Positions 42,929-52,611 of a DNA stretch of 64,000 nucleotides are shown piece by piece. The stretch is from Puniceicoccaceae bacterium. GTDB taxonomy: Bacteria; Verrucomicrobiota; Verrucomicrobiia; Opitutales; Coraliomargaritaceae. Within the stretch, counting starts at the first letter, position 1; every line of letters begins with the position of its first letter. The notes under the pieces were generated by a model. It made no database searches. It saw only the letters and a list, made by a program, of their open reading frames with translations, and had not been told where the DNA came from. A program made the position numbers and the translations under genes. Where the stretch lies: assembly GCA_902587165.1 (NCBI GenBank), contig CACIKF010000001.1, positions 124,001-188,000 of the forward strand. The letters are read 5' to 3'.

Positions 42929-44461
42929 TTAATCAAGCGGCGGCTGTAGCCCCTCTTTCTTGTATTGCTTCACGTAGCGCTGATAAGACCGTACATTTTT
43001 GGCCGGCTGATCGGCATCGGCGACGTTGTAGAGTTCACGCCCTGAAGTCACTTGCGGCGCTTCCGTCTTAGGCAACCACTTGTCCGCGAGCTCCTGCATC
43101 ATCGATGCATACTCCGGATTATCAGCGAGGTTGGCCCATTCATTGGGGTCTTCTTTATGCGAATACAGTTCCTCGGAGCCGTCAAAGTAGCGATTATAAC
43201 GCCAGTCTGTGGTGCGTAAGGAGTAATTGCCGCGGCCCCAAGTAATCAAGGCAGGTTGTTGCTTCGGTAAATCCGGATTCTTCAACCAAGGCCCGATGCT
43301 CATGCCATCGACATAGTCCGGTGCAGTGAGACCAGTAAGTTCACAAAGCGTGCGATAGACGTTGATCAAGCCAATCGGCTCCGCACAGGCCTGACCATTC
43401 CCCGAACGATTACGTGGGTCGAAGATGATAAATGGGGTGCGAGTCGCCTCCTCCCAAAGAGAAAATTTGCTAAAGGAACGTTTTTCACCGAGATGAAATC
43501 CATGATCCGACCATAGCATAATAATCGTGTTGTGAGCATAAGGACTCTTTTCAAGCGCCTCCAATACGAGGCCGACATTGTCATCCGTAAAGTTAATCGA
43601 AGCGAGATAACCACGGCGAATGTCCTCCCATGCTTTGTCGCGCCTGACCGGAATTTCAACATAGATCTGAGCATTCGATTGCCCAACTTGCGGTATATCA
43701 GCCAAATCGTCGGCCTTAATCAGTGGCTCAGAAATCGGATCAAGGAAGCGATCCCAATTTGCTTCCGGCATAATGAACGAGGTATGCGGCAAGATGAACC
43801 CCACAGCTAAGAAAAACGGCTTAGGGTGTTCTTTTCCTAAAAAGCGAACCGCATGTTGCGCCGCATTATAATCGCCAAAATCGGTCAGTGGATTACTCGC
43901 GGGGCAAGCGATCGTGCGCTTGTTGTATGGCTCTGGATGATAGCCCTTTTCCTTAATCAGCGCCTTGTTCTTCTTGCCTGTGCCATACATTCTATACTCA
44001 TCCCACTGCTCATCCTGTCGATAGCTGTTGTCAGGATTATGCCAGACCTTGGAAAGCCCCACCGTCGTATAACCATTCTCTCTAAAGAGCAAGGGCAGCG
44101 GCGTAAAGCGCTCAAGCGATCCGGCATCAACGTGATTGAGATTGTAAAATGGATAAAGTCCCGAGTTATGCGGTTCGACCCCCAGTAAGAGCGCATTACG
44201 ACTCGGCGAGCAACCCGGTGCCGTGCAGTGGGCATTAGTAAAATTAACGCCTTTAGCAGCCAGTCCGTCCATATTGGGCGTCTTCGCCTGCGGATGGCCA
44301 CCGAGAAAACCGACCCAGTCGTTCATGTCATCCACGCAGATCATTAACACATTTGGCTGATCGACAGCCGCTGCGTAAGTCTGAATATCGGAAAGACCTA
44401 ACAACACAGCGCAGAGACCGAGCGCAGAGATCGAGGAATTTTTAAGCAATGTATGTGTCAT
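42929..44461 (-). CDS. exported sulfatase, iduronate-2-sulfatase-like (CSPSR)
   Basis: 510 residues from the ATG at 44461; a GTG at 44482 would overlap the upstream gene by 8 bases. The signal peptide is ISALGLCAVLLGLSDIQTYA. The formylglycine site is C-S-P-S-R (Cys84), followed by NALLLGVEPHNSGLYPF. V-D-D-M-N-D-W, S-K-V-W-H, F-I-L-P-H-T-S-F and W-S-D-H-G-F-H-L-G-E-K are as in the iduronate-2-sulfatase-like group, also seen in the 49521 and 51109 genes. It is predicted to desulfate outside the cytoplasm. It follows the GH5-like enzyme gene. Confidence 0.92.
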   Translation of the reverse strand: MTHTLLKNSSISALGLCAVLLGLSDIQTYAAAVDQPNVLMICVDDMNDWVGFLGGHPQAKTPNMDGLAAKGVNFTNAHCTAPGCSPSRNALLLGVEPHNSGLYPFYNLNHVDAGSLERFTPLPLLFRENGYTTVGLSKVWHNPDNSYRQDEQWDEYRMYGTGKKNKALIKEKGYHPEPYNKRTIACPASNPLTDFGDYNAAQHAVRFLGKEHPKPFFLAVGFILPHTSFIMPEANWDRFLDPISEPLIKADDLADIPQVGQSNAQIYVEIPVRRDKAWEDIRRGYLASINFTDDNVGLVLEALEKSPYAHNTIIMLWSDHGFHLGEKRSFSKFSLWEEATRTPFIIFDPRNRSGNGQACAEPIGLINVYRTLCELTGLTAPDYVDGMSIGPWLKNPDLPKQQPALITWGRGNYSLRTTDWRYNRYFDGSEELYSHKEDPNEWANLADNPEYASMMQELADKWLPKTEAPQVTSGRELYNVADADQPAKNVRSYQRYVKQYKKEGLQPPLD

Positions 44462-44474
44462 TCGGTTTCTTGTT

Positions 44475-46202
44475 TTAGTCACCCCATCCCTCGTCGAGTA
44501 ACTTACGTTTGATCCGCAGAGGTTGTTTTTCGATTAAATAGTCACCTGGTATCGCCTCAAAGCGGATGCCGTCTTCGAGCGTTTCCACCAAGTGCCATCG
44601 CCAGCCGTCTTTACGGTAGATCCAGCAAGTGCCTTCAAAACCTGGAAGACTTAGCTCAAAACGATTTTCGGTCGTCGCGTCCAGCTTTACGACGGGTTCA
44701 CCGGTGTGAAGCTCTTTCCAATGCGGGCGGATAAACTCGACATCTGGCATGAGCGTCAGGCGCAACGCACCATTTTCGTTCGGTTCAATAAAATACAACC
44801 CACTCCCCTCGTAGCGCACAAAGGGTGAATCTCCAACACCAATGATCACTGTGGGCGACGCGAAGTCCGATCCAAAAACGGAATCTGACCAGTCATCCGA
44901 TTCTGACCAGCCGGAATAGATCAATTGACGATCCTGCAAGACAGCACTTGAGCGCGACTCAAACGAATAGGTCGTGCCCACATCCTTGAACTGTTGTTTC
45001 GCAACCATAAAGGAAGCGGCCTTACGTGGCGTAGTCTTTAAGTTAAATACATGAGAGCCTCCGAGATATTCAGAATACGCGGTCAATCCATAGGTCCACT
45101 GCGTAGCAATCTGCGCACCAACAGAGCGATAAAATTTCGCCATCGCTGGATACAAATACGCGCTCTGGTTGCAGAAGGTTTCATATTCATACACCAACTT
45201 GGCCTTGCCCTTGAAGGCATCTGATCGCAACCACCCGAGCCAGTCTTCGTTCCCTGAACATTGCTCAATGTAGGGCAAATAATTACGATCGCTTAGATTC
45301 TCGGGATTTTTCCAGAAGGGCGCTTTCAGGTCGCTTTGCCCAGGATACAAACAGAAAGAAACCGCATCCACCTGCGACTCTGCGATTCCACGAAACGCCG
45401 ATCGGTGCTTCTGAATCAAGCGTGCCCAACCGCAGTTCCAAACTACCGGTTGCGTCATCCCTTTCGAACGCAGTAATGACACCATCTCATTGAGGTAGTT
45501 CTTGGTGTGGGTATAGCTCCATTGCTCGAACTGCTCACGGGTGCCGTCTTTATTACGTTCCTGCCATTTCTCAAACCATACATAGGCTGGTTCATTGACT
45601 GGCTCCAAAACTGCAAGTGCGGCATGTGCCTTGTACTGCTGTCCGTTGTAAGGGTTTCGACGATTCAACAATTGCCCCATGTAGCGTTTCGTAGCGGCAA
45701 CCGCATCGTGCTCATACATCCAATCTTCACGCGCATACTTTGCCGCAAAGGATTCACGATTATACGGAAACTGCGTGCCGTGATGATCCAGATGATTCAA
45801 CAAAGTCAGGTAGATATAAAGCCCGCGATTCTGAGCCTGATAAATGGTATAGTCCAACAAGTCCAACCAGATTGTTTCTGTGAGATTACCTTTTGCATCC
45901 GTAAAATCGGCGGGATGCAGGTGGATGCGAATCATTTCAGCACCTAACTGCTCAATTTCATCGAAGCTCGAGTCAGCGGCCTGCTTTAAATCTCGCGCCT
46001 TTAGAGGCATTAATACGCCTTGATTGTGCATGCGCGCAGCGTGCTCCCAACTAAGCATCGGTTGGAAATTCACACCAAATAAATTGACCTCAGATCCGTC
46101 GGCATAAATCAAGCGGCCATCCTTCGCTGTAATCGCTTGAAAGGGTGCAGCTGCCCACACGGCATTCAACAGCAACAGAAGTATTATCCAATATTTGATC
46201 AT
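44475..46202 (-). CDS. exported GH5-like (clan GH-A) glycosidase, paralogue 1
   Basis: 575 residues with a signal peptide (IILLLLLNAVWAAA). A TIM barrel starts VNLFGVNFQPMLSWEH (about 40-53). The acid/base region is E-P-V-N-E-P-A-Y (Glu204). The nucleophile candidate is in LVYEYET (Glu339, or Glu341), and IATQWTYGLTAY follows. About 170 residues of beta-rich C-terminal domain follow. This pattern is that of clan GH-A, closest by eye to GH5, but I cannot assign a subfamily. It has two paralogues in the window (47653, 54409). It is followed by the CSPSR sulfatase gene. Confidence 0.78.
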   Translation of the reverse strand: MIKYWIILLLLLNAVWAAAPFQAITAKDGRLIYADGSEVNLFGVNFQPMLSWEHAARMHNQGVLMPLKARDLKQAADSSFDEIEQLGAEMIRIHLHPADFTDAKGNLTETIWLDLLDYTIYQAQNRGLYIYLTLLNHLDHHGTQFPYNRESFAAKYAREDWMYEHDAVAATKRYMGQLLNRRNPYNGQQYKAHAALAVLEPVNEPAYVWFEKWQERNKDGTREQFEQWSYTHTKNYLNEMVSLLRSKGMTQPVVWNCGWARLIQKHRSAFRGIAESQVDAVSFCLYPGQSDLKAPFWKNPENLSDRNYLPYIEQCSGNEDWLGWLRSDAFKGKAKLVYEYETFCNQSAYLYPAMAKFYRSVGAQIATQWTYGLTAYSEYLGGSHVFNLKTTPRKAASFMVAKQQFKDVGTTYSFESRSSAVLQDRQLIYSGWSESDDWSDSVFGSDFASPTVIIGVGDSPFVRYEGSGLYFIEPNENGALRLTLMPDVEFIRPHWKELHTGEPVVKLDATTENRFELSLPGFEGTCWIYRKDGWRWHLVETLEDGIRFEAIPGDYLIEKQPLRIKRKLLDEGWGD

Positions 46203-46228
46203 TTTTTCAGTCGTTTAAAGCTCTTCTA

Positions 46229-47635
46229 TTATACCTCACCGCGCCTAGCTTCGAGCTCATTACGAATGCCATAGGCACTGTCCTCGGAGATTGTATATAG
46301 TTTAAGGCAGAAAATGGCGAGGATCGGTGCGAGCACCGAAGCACCAACAAAGAACAGGCGCAGCACCGTGATCGTGCCTTCCGGCTGTTCCGCACCGAGC
46401 GCTTCATCGAAGCCACTGAAGTGTAGTGCAATCCCCGACACAAGAAAGGTGAATGAAGTGCCGAACTTGGTGATCCAGGTAAAGACCGAGCTAATAATCC
46501 CTTCACGCCGCTCGCCGAATTTGTGTTCATCCCAATCACATAGATCGGCAATCATCGAAGGCACAATCACCCCAAGTGACACCCAAACCGGCCCATTCAA
46601 CACGGCATCTAACAATAGCAGATGCGGGTAATCGGGCGTGAAAATAAACCATTTGGATATGCCGCCCAGCGCGGTCAACGCCAGCACAAAAAACATCGCT
46701 TGACGCTTGCCGTATCTCAGCGCCAACCAGCGTAGCACAAAAATTCCTACAAACCCGACAATGGCAAAGCCCGTGCCGTTCATCGCATTCAACACCAGAC
46801 CGCCCGCGACGTCACCGGATTTCACATAATAAATCACAATATACATCGCGATACTACCTGCAATCGTACCGCAAAAGTTTAGAGCAAACACAATGCCGAC
46901 CAAACCCATCATTGGTTTCGATGAGGCGGCTTGCCCGATCGCTTTCATAAACCCGATGTCTTTATTTTCTTTCTGTGCGACATCATAGAAACGCTCTTTA
47001 CCAAAAATTGCAGGTAAAATACCCATGCCCATGAACACGACTAGCGCGAGGCCTAAGGCGATCCAACGTGCCCCCACCAGCGGATTTTCAAAACCACTCC
47101 AGTTGGTCGCAGGCACATACCAATTCACACACAAATTACCGATGTTATAAAAGAGCGCCAAATAAAACATTAGACGCGTGCGTTCGTGATAGTCTGGCGT
47201 TTGTTCGTAAACGAGCGCATTGAAAGGCACGGAAAAAACCGTGAATGCGGTAAAAAATAGCACACTGCCAATCGTCAGCCATAGGAAGGTGCCAGTATCG
47301 CCCATGCTTTGCGGGACCATCCAAATGGTCAAAAAGGTCAAGGCCACCGCAAGCGCACCGACAAATACGTATGGGCGACGACGCCCATAGCGTGATTGAG
47401 TGCGGTCCGAAATGCGCCCCATCACTGGATCGGTAAATGCATCCCAAATTCGGGGAATGGTCATCGCCAAGCCAAACAAGGCCGGATTTAAACCGAGAAA
47501 AATCTGGAAGATCGGTTGTGCCATATACTGCACAATCAATCCGCCATTCTGAATCGGGAACCCCCCCGCACCAACCGCTAGCTTCTGCCCGAGGGGCACA
47601 CGGTCTTCAGCTTTAGTGTTATGATATTCGCTCAT
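46229..47635 (-). CDS. GPH-family sugar:cation symporter
   Basis: 468 residues, about 12 transmembrane helices. The cytoplasmic loop motif DAFTDPVMGRISDRTQSRYG, followed by RRRPYVFVG, is a signature of the glycoside-pentoside-hexuronide family. The N-terminus is short and polar (MSEYHNTKAEDRVPLGQK) and starts TM1 directly. It probably imports mono- or disaccharides released by the GH5-like enzymes that flank it (26 bases from the gene at 44475; 17 bases from that at 47653). It is a second uptake route beside the ABC importer. Confidence 0.9.
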   Translation of the reverse strand: MSEYHNTKAEDRVPLGQKLAVGAGGFPIQNGGLIVQYMAQPIFQIFLGLNPALFGLAMTIPRIWDAFTDPVMGRISDRTQSRYGRRRPYVFVGALAVALTFLTIWMVPQSMGDTGTFLWLTIGSVLFFTAFTVFSVPFNALVYEQTPDYHERTRLMFYLALFYNIGNLCVNWYVPATNWSGFENPLVGARWIALGLALVVFMGMGILPAIFGKERFYDVAQKENKDIGFMKAIGQAASSKPMMGLVGIVFALNFCGTIAGSIAMYIVIYYVKSGDVAGGLVLNAMNGTGFAIVGFVGIFVLRWLALRYGKRQAMFFVLALTALGGISKWFIFTPDYPHLLLLDAVLNGPVWVSLGVIVPSMIADLCDWDEHKFGERREGIISSVFTWITKFGTSFTFLVSGIALHFSGFDEALGAEQPEGTITVLRLFFVGASVLAPILAIFCLKLYTISEDSAYGIRNELEARRGEV

Positions 47636-47652
47636 GTTCTTAGTCTAAAAGG

Positions 47653-49323
47653 CTACTTGTCTACGAGGTGCTCTGTCTCGACCGTGACTGCCTCAGCAAT
47701 CAGCGGAAAGCAATAATGCCCTGATTTCTTCTTAAAAGAAACTGCCTCAAAGCCAGGAAGTTTCAGCTCAAACCGTAGTGCAGTCGTATCATCCAATTCG
47801 ACAATCGGCTCAGCATCGGTGTGCCACTCCCACCAATTGCGCACAAATTTCGAATGAGGCAACAGTTCTACCTGCAACGAGCCCTCCCCAATTTCGATAA
47901 AATAAAGTCCGGTGCCCGCGTAATGGACCAGAGCGGAATTGCCATAGCCAACAATTCTCTTTAGTGTTTTAGGCAGCTCCAAGGGACACCATCTGGCATC
48001 ACCTGAGTGCATGAAGGTATCATTTGCGCAGCTAATCGACAGGTCGCGATCATAGGAGAGCGCAAAATCATCAAACACATCCTCAGTCTCAGCCTCTAGG
48101 CTAAAATCAAAACCACGCGGCAATCCACGGAAGACCTCGCCGGCAATCATGTAGCTGGCAGCTTTCTTTGGCGTTGTCTGCAGGTTCAGCACATGCGAGC
48201 CCCCCTGATACGGCGCATAAACATTGAATGTATGGGTCCACATCGTCGCCATCTGTACTCCCAGAGATCGAAACAACTTGGCAATAGCCGGGTGCAAATA
48301 CGAACCCGTAGCGTTATACATCGTTTCAAATTCATAAACCAACTTGGCCTTATGAGCAAACTGCTTGGATCGAAGCCACCCGAGGTGCAGGTAATCGTCA
48401 AAGCAATGCTTCAGAAAGGGTAAATAATTCTTACCACTCATATCCGCCGCATTCTTCACAAAGGGATCGCCAATATCGTCCTGCCCAGGATACAGGCAAA
48501 AAGAAACCGCCTCGGCCTTCGACTCAGCAACCGCGCGAAAGACATCACTGCGACCGTCAATCATGCGTGGCCAATTGCAATTCCACACAACCGGTTGCTC
48601 GGCACCTGCTTCGCGCAGGATGTCGTGCAGATCATCGATGTAGGCGCGTACCACTGCTTCGCGGTATTTGCCATAATACACATCGTTCCAAGGATGATCA
48701 TTCGCCTCCAACCACGCAGCAAAAGTCGCCTTCTGCTTGGCATCCACCATCATCTGACGGTAGGTCGAATATTCCGGCTCGTTGATCAGGCCCCACACGG
48801 CAATCGTCGCGTCGTCCTTGTAACAGATTCCAGTATAGGGATTCCTCAGATTGATTAACTGGCGCACGTAGTTCTGCGTCGCCTGCACCGCATCTGGATC
48901 AAAGATCCACTCCTCGCGGGTCGCATTCGCCACGAAGGATTCTTCGATCAAGGTGAAATCCATGTGGTTGATAAAAGTGATATAGACATAGATACCGTGC
49001 TCACGTGCCTTTCCAATCATGTAACCCAGCATATCCAACCACATCGTTTCGACCAAATTCCCCTCAGCATCCGTAAAGTCCGCGGGAGTCAAATGGCAGC
49101 GAATCACATCACAGCGCATCCGCTTCATGTCTTCAAAGCCGTCGTCGCACATCGCCTGCATAGTCTCTAAGTTCATGGATAGCCCCACATGCTCCATGCG
49201 GAATTTATACTCCCAATAGAGATTCGGCTGAAAATTACTGCCCCAGAGATTGACTTCGACACCGTCGGCAGTGCGCAAGACCCCCTCGTCCACGTGCATT
49301 TTCTGTGGGAATTCCTGTGTCAT
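47653..49323 (-). CDS. cytosolic GH5-like (clan GH-A) glycosidase, paralogue 2
   Basis: 556 residues with no signal peptide. The barrel opens VNLWGSNFQPNLYWEY (about 25-39). The acid/base is in G-L-I-N-E-P-E-Y (Glu182) and the nucleophile in LVYEFET. ADFTDAEGNLVETMWLDML is shared with the exported paralogue at 44475, so the two are recent relatives in different compartments. It is the first gene of the unit with the symporter and paralogue 1, behind a palindrome at 49438. It probably cleaves imported oligosaccharides. Confidence 0.78.
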   Translation of the reverse strand: MTQEFPQKMHVDEGVLRTADGVEVNLWGSNFQPNLYWEYKFRMEHVGLSMNLETMQAMCDDGFEDMKRMRCDVIRCHLTPADFTDAEGNLVETMWLDMLGYMIGKAREHGIYVYITFINHMDFTLIEESFVANATREEWIFDPDAVQATQNYVRQLINLRNPYTGICYKDDATIAVWGLINEPEYSTYRQMMVDAKQKATFAAWLEANDHPWNDVYYGKYREAVVRAYIDDLHDILREAGAEQPVVWNCNWPRMIDGRSDVFRAVAESKAEAVSFCLYPGQDDIGDPFVKNAADMSGKNYLPFLKHCFDDYLHLGWLRSKQFAHKAKLVYEFETMYNATGSYLHPAIAKLFRSLGVQMATMWTHTFNVYAPYQGGSHVLNLQTTPKKAASYMIAGEVFRGLPRGFDFSLEAETEDVFDDFALSYDRDLSISCANDTFMHSGDARWCPLELPKTLKRIVGYGNSALVHYAGTGLYFIEIGEGSLQVELLPHSKFVRNWWEWHTDAEPIVELDDTTALRFELKLPGFEAVSFKKKSGHYCFPLIAEAVTVETEHLVDK

Positions 49324-49437
49324 ACAATTTTAATTTAGATACTTACGCTAGCAGAATACCGCGGAATTAGTAAACTCGCCGATGCATGATTTGGGATAAA
49401 ACAAGCGATAGAGACACACAAAATAGGGCCTAAGCTT

Positions 49438-49450
49438 AATGTTCAACATT
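49438..49450. promoter_or_regulatory. candidate operator, palindrome 1
   Basis: A perfect palindrome AATGTT-C-AACATT (6-bp arms, 1-base centre), extended with one mismatch to 8 bp on each side, 115 bases upstream of the start codon at 49323. Its core matches the palindrome at 54248-54274. It lies in a 197-base intergenic region that otherwise holds nothing I recognise. Confidence 0.55.
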
Positions 49451-49520
49451 TAAAATTAAATAGCTTACATTCTGATTTCCGACACCTCAAAAGTAAAAAT
49501 GCCTGACACACGACCATCGA

Positions 49521-51092
49521 TCAATCTTCGACCGTTTGAAACTGCTTCCTCTGCGTATAGGCCACATGTTCGCGGCTTAGGCCCATCATCCGCGCTTCAA
49601 TCGCCTCATACTCCGGGTGTCCAGAAAGATTTTTCGTTTCCAGTGGATCGTTCACATAGTCGTACAACTCGACGAATTTCGGCTCGTCTTGATAGCGGTT
49701 TCCGCACCAGCCAGGCTTCCTCCAACCTTTATACCATGCCACGTAACGGTGGTCTTTTGTTCGAACTGCAATACCTATGTAACCATTAATTGGATACAAG
49801 CTGGCCGCATATTTTTGAACACTCGCCGCCGCATCCTTCAAAATCGGCACCAAACTCACACCATCGAGCCCATATGGCGTTACCACTCCAGCCAAGTCAC
49901 AAAGCGTCGGAAAAAGATCGATTAAATTAACTGGAGCGGCGCTGGCAGTCCCCGTCTGCAGACCGGCGTTCGCGATTATCAGCGGCGAGCGTGTCGCTTC
50001 TTCATAATTGGTATGCTTACCAAAGAGATGCTTATCTCCGAGGTGAAAACCATGATCGCCCCACAGCACGATCAGCGTGTCTTCATACTGCCCGGTCTCT
50101 TTCAACTTCGCAATCAGCTTGCCAATTTGCGCGTCCACATAAGAGACACAAGCCAAGTAGCCATGAATGAGTTCGCGTTGCGTCCTGTCTGAAATCGTCC
50201 CATCCGCAGGCACACCGCCATAAGTGCGCGCCTCAACATAGTCACCAATCGCGCAGTCTGGAGCACCATTCGGAGCATGCTGAAAGGGCGCGAGCGGCAA
50301 GGACGCACGATCATACAGATCCCAATATTTTTTCGGCGCTACAAAGGGCAAATGCGGCTTGAGAAAACCCACCGCTAAGAAGAACGGCTGCTCCGAATCC
50401 TTCAATTGATCAAGTTGCTCCACCCCGCGATTGGCGACAGCACCATCTTTGTAAGCATCGTCCGGCACGTCGTAACACTCTATCGCAGGACCCGCCCCAC
50501 GATCACGCATAAAATTACGCAGCGGTTTTCCTTTCAATCCCTTGGCCTTCCCCTCGGTTTCGACCAACTTTGCTAAGGCCAGCACCTCGGGGTCATGATA
50601 ATGTCCTGCCCTCGGTCCACCCGTCTGTGCATTGTAGGGGTTTTTCCCAAAAAATTTAGTCCATGAGATCGCATCCTGCGGGCCGTGCCAGTCATCCTCG
50701 ACATTGCGTGGATCAAAAATCTTGCCCGTGCCGATGGTCGCATAACCATTATTTTTAAAATGCTGAGGCAAGGTCAGAATGTCCGGATGCATTTCGCGTA
50801 GCTTATATTTGCCTCCACCCATGCCATAAATTCCAGTCGTATCTGGATAGTACCCAGTCAACAAACTCACTCGCGAGGGTCCGCACACCGCTTGCTGGCA
50901 ATGCGCATTCTGAAACACAGTCCCGGCTTCTGCTAGCTTATCGATATTCGGTGTCACTGCAAAGTCGTCGCCATAACAATTCAGCAAGGGCTTCAAATCA
51001 TCCACCGCGATGAAGAGTACATTCTTCTGTTTCGCAGAAACGGCAAGACAGCCAAGCGCTAGTAAGATCGATACATATTTAATTAATTTCAT
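49521..51092 (-). CDS. exported sulfatase, iduronate-2-sulfatase-like (CGPSR)
   Basis: 523 residues from the ATG at 51092, preceded by GGGAAG (a good ribosome binding site 8 bases away). The frame is open further upstream, but that overlaps the previous gene. The signal peptide is IKYVSILLALGCLAVSA. The formylglycine site is C-G-P-S-R (Cys70), followed by VSLLTGYYPDTTG. V-D-D-L-K-P-L, G-K-I-F-D, F-L-K-P-H-L-P-F and W-G-D-H-G-F-H-L-G-D-K complete the site. It is closely related to the 51109 gene, 17 bases away, so the pair probably arose by tandem duplication. Confidence 0.93.
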   Translation of the reverse strand: MKLIKYVSILLALGCLAVSAKQKNVLFIAVDDLKPLLNCYGDDFAVTPNIDKLAEAGTVFQNAHCQQAVCGPSRVSLLTGYYPDTTGIYGMGGGKYKLREMHPDILTLPQHFKNNGYATIGTGKIFDPRNVEDDWHGPQDAISWTKFFGKNPYNAQTGGPRAGHYHDPEVLALAKLVETEGKAKGLKGKPLRNFMRDRGAGPAIECYDVPDDAYKDGAVANRGVEQLDQLKDSEQPFFLAVGFLKPHLPFVAPKKYWDLYDRASLPLAPFQHAPNGAPDCAIGDYVEARTYGGVPADGTISDRTQRELIHGYLACVSYVDAQIGKLIAKLKETGQYEDTLIVLWGDHGFHLGDKHLFGKHTNYEEATRSPLIIANAGLQTGTASAAPVNLIDLFPTLCDLAGVVTPYGLDGVSLVPILKDAAASVQKYAASLYPINGYIGIAVRTKDHRYVAWYKGWRKPGWCGNRYQDEPKFVELYDYVNDPLETKNLSGHPEYEAIEARMMGLSREHVAYTQRKQFQTVED

Positions 51093-51108
51093 ACAATTAC
51101 TTCCCTTT

Positions 51109-52602
51109 CTACTTCGCATAAGGCCCAAACATCGCCTCTTTCCCCCAAGGCACAAAATCTGGTGCGGGGATATTGTTGGAGTGATTTTCAATCCCTTCCG
51201 GCAAGGCCGCCTTCCAACCAGCATCCAACTGTGCCTTCAAGCCTTCGACCACCGCTTGATACTCCGGGTTCCCGACCACGTTGATCGACTCAATCGGATC
51301 CGTCTTGTGATCGTAAAGTTCATGCCCCTTGAAGGATCCATCGAGCTCGCGCCATTGAACATAATGATAGCGATCCGTTCGAATGGAGTAGCCTTCGAAT
51401 TTCGCCCGCGGCCAGCCGCGCGGATATTGACTGAAGGCGGCACTTTTCCAGTCACGCGCCGGATCTTTGAGTAAGGGGGTCACACTGTTGCCTTCCAAAT
51501 AATCCGGCAGCTCAATGCCTGCGAGCTCGCAGAGAGTTGGGTAGATATCCACGTATTCCACCAAAGCACTACTGCGTTGATCGGTCTGGAACCCCGGCGT
51601 AGAAAGAATCATCGGCGCGCGAGTAGAGTTCTCAAAATTCGTGGACTTGCCCCAATGATCTTGATCTCCCAAATGCCAGCCGTGATCTGAAATCAGCAAC
51701 ACTACAGTGCGATCGCGCAGTCCGAGTGCCTCTAGCTCATCCAACACTTTCCCTACCTGAGCATCCATATAAGACACGCACGCGGCATAAGCATGCTTCA
51801 TTGTTCGAGCAACATTTTCGTCGCCTACCAAAAGTTCATCGGGGGATTCAGGCAGCTTGTATTTCTGTAGGTTACACCAGTCCGTTGAATACTTTGGTGA
51901 ATTCTGTGGATGCTCTGGATTTGGCGACAACGGAATTTCCTGTCGCTCGTAGAGGTCCCAGTATTTTTTCGGGGCATTCCACGGCAAGTGTGGCTTCCAA
52001 TACCCCATCGCCAACATGAAGGGCTTCGCCTGCGTTGCCATGCGGCGAAGAGTTACAATCGCCTCAAGCGTGTTTTTTCCGTCGTCGTAAAACTCGTCTT
52101 CCACATTTGCACATTCATACGGAGGCCGCTCACTCTTTTTTGCTTTTTTTAAGGTCGGATCGGCATAGCTCGTGCCATAGCCCGCACTGTAAGACTTCTC
52201 AGTGAAGTCTTCCTGATAACCATGATGAATCTTACCCACACCACGCACATAATAGCCTTGGTTCATGAAATGACGCAACAAGGAGGGGCGATCCCCCTCC
52301 AAAAGATTTTCAACAGTATGGATCGAATACGGATAATCACTCCCCGTGGTGTCAGGCCGCAAGCCAGTTAAAAAGCTGGCACGCGATGCCGTGCATACCG
52401 GCTGCTGAACATAGGCCCGCTCAAACAGAGTGCCCTCCTTCGCAAGCTGATCGATGTTCGGCGTTACCATGTACTCCGCCCCGTAGCAGCCCAACTCAGG
52501 GCGCAGATCATCCGCAATAATCAGCAACACATTCATTTGCTCCGCTGCCGATAGGCCGCAGGCAAGGCATGCGAAGAACGAAGGAATAATTTTCTTAAAC
52601 AT
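51109..52602 (-). CDS. exported sulfatase, iduronate-2-sulfatase-like (CTASR)
   Basis: 497 residues with a signal peptide (IIPSFFACLACGLSAA). The formylglycine site is C-T-A-S-R (Cys70), with Ala in place of Pro; this variant is accepted by known maturing enzymes (family knowledge). A-D-D-L-R-P-E-L-G, G-K-I-H-H, W-K-P-H-L-P-W and I-S-D-H-G-W-H-L-G-D-Q complete the active site. It is a tandem paralogue of the 49521 gene. It ends 17 bases before that gene's start and follows the 52612 sulfatase by 10 bases, so all three form one transcript. Confidence 0.92.
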   Translation of the reverse strand: MFKKIIPSFFACLACGLSAAEQMNVLLIIADDLRPELGCYGAEYMVTPNIDQLAKEGTLFERAYVQQPVCTASRASFLTGLRPDTTGSDYPYSIHTVENLLEGDRPSLLRHFMNQGYYVRGVGKIHHGYQEDFTEKSYSAGYGTSYADPTLKKAKKSERPPYECANVEDEFYDDGKNTLEAIVTLRRMATQAKPFMLAMGYWKPHLPWNAPKKYWDLYERQEIPLSPNPEHPQNSPKYSTDWCNLQKYKLPESPDELLVGDENVARTMKHAYAACVSYMDAQVGKVLDELEALGLRDRTVVLLISDHGWHLGDQDHWGKSTNFENSTRAPMILSTPGFQTDQRSSALVEYVDIYPTLCELAGIELPDYLEGNSVTPLLKDPARDWKSAAFSQYPRGWPRAKFEGYSIRTDRYHYVQWRELDGSFKGHELYDHKTDPIESINVVGNPEYQAVVEGLKAQLDAGWKAALPEGIENHSNNIPAPDFVPWGKEAMFGPYAK

Positions 52603-52611
52603 CTTTTCTGC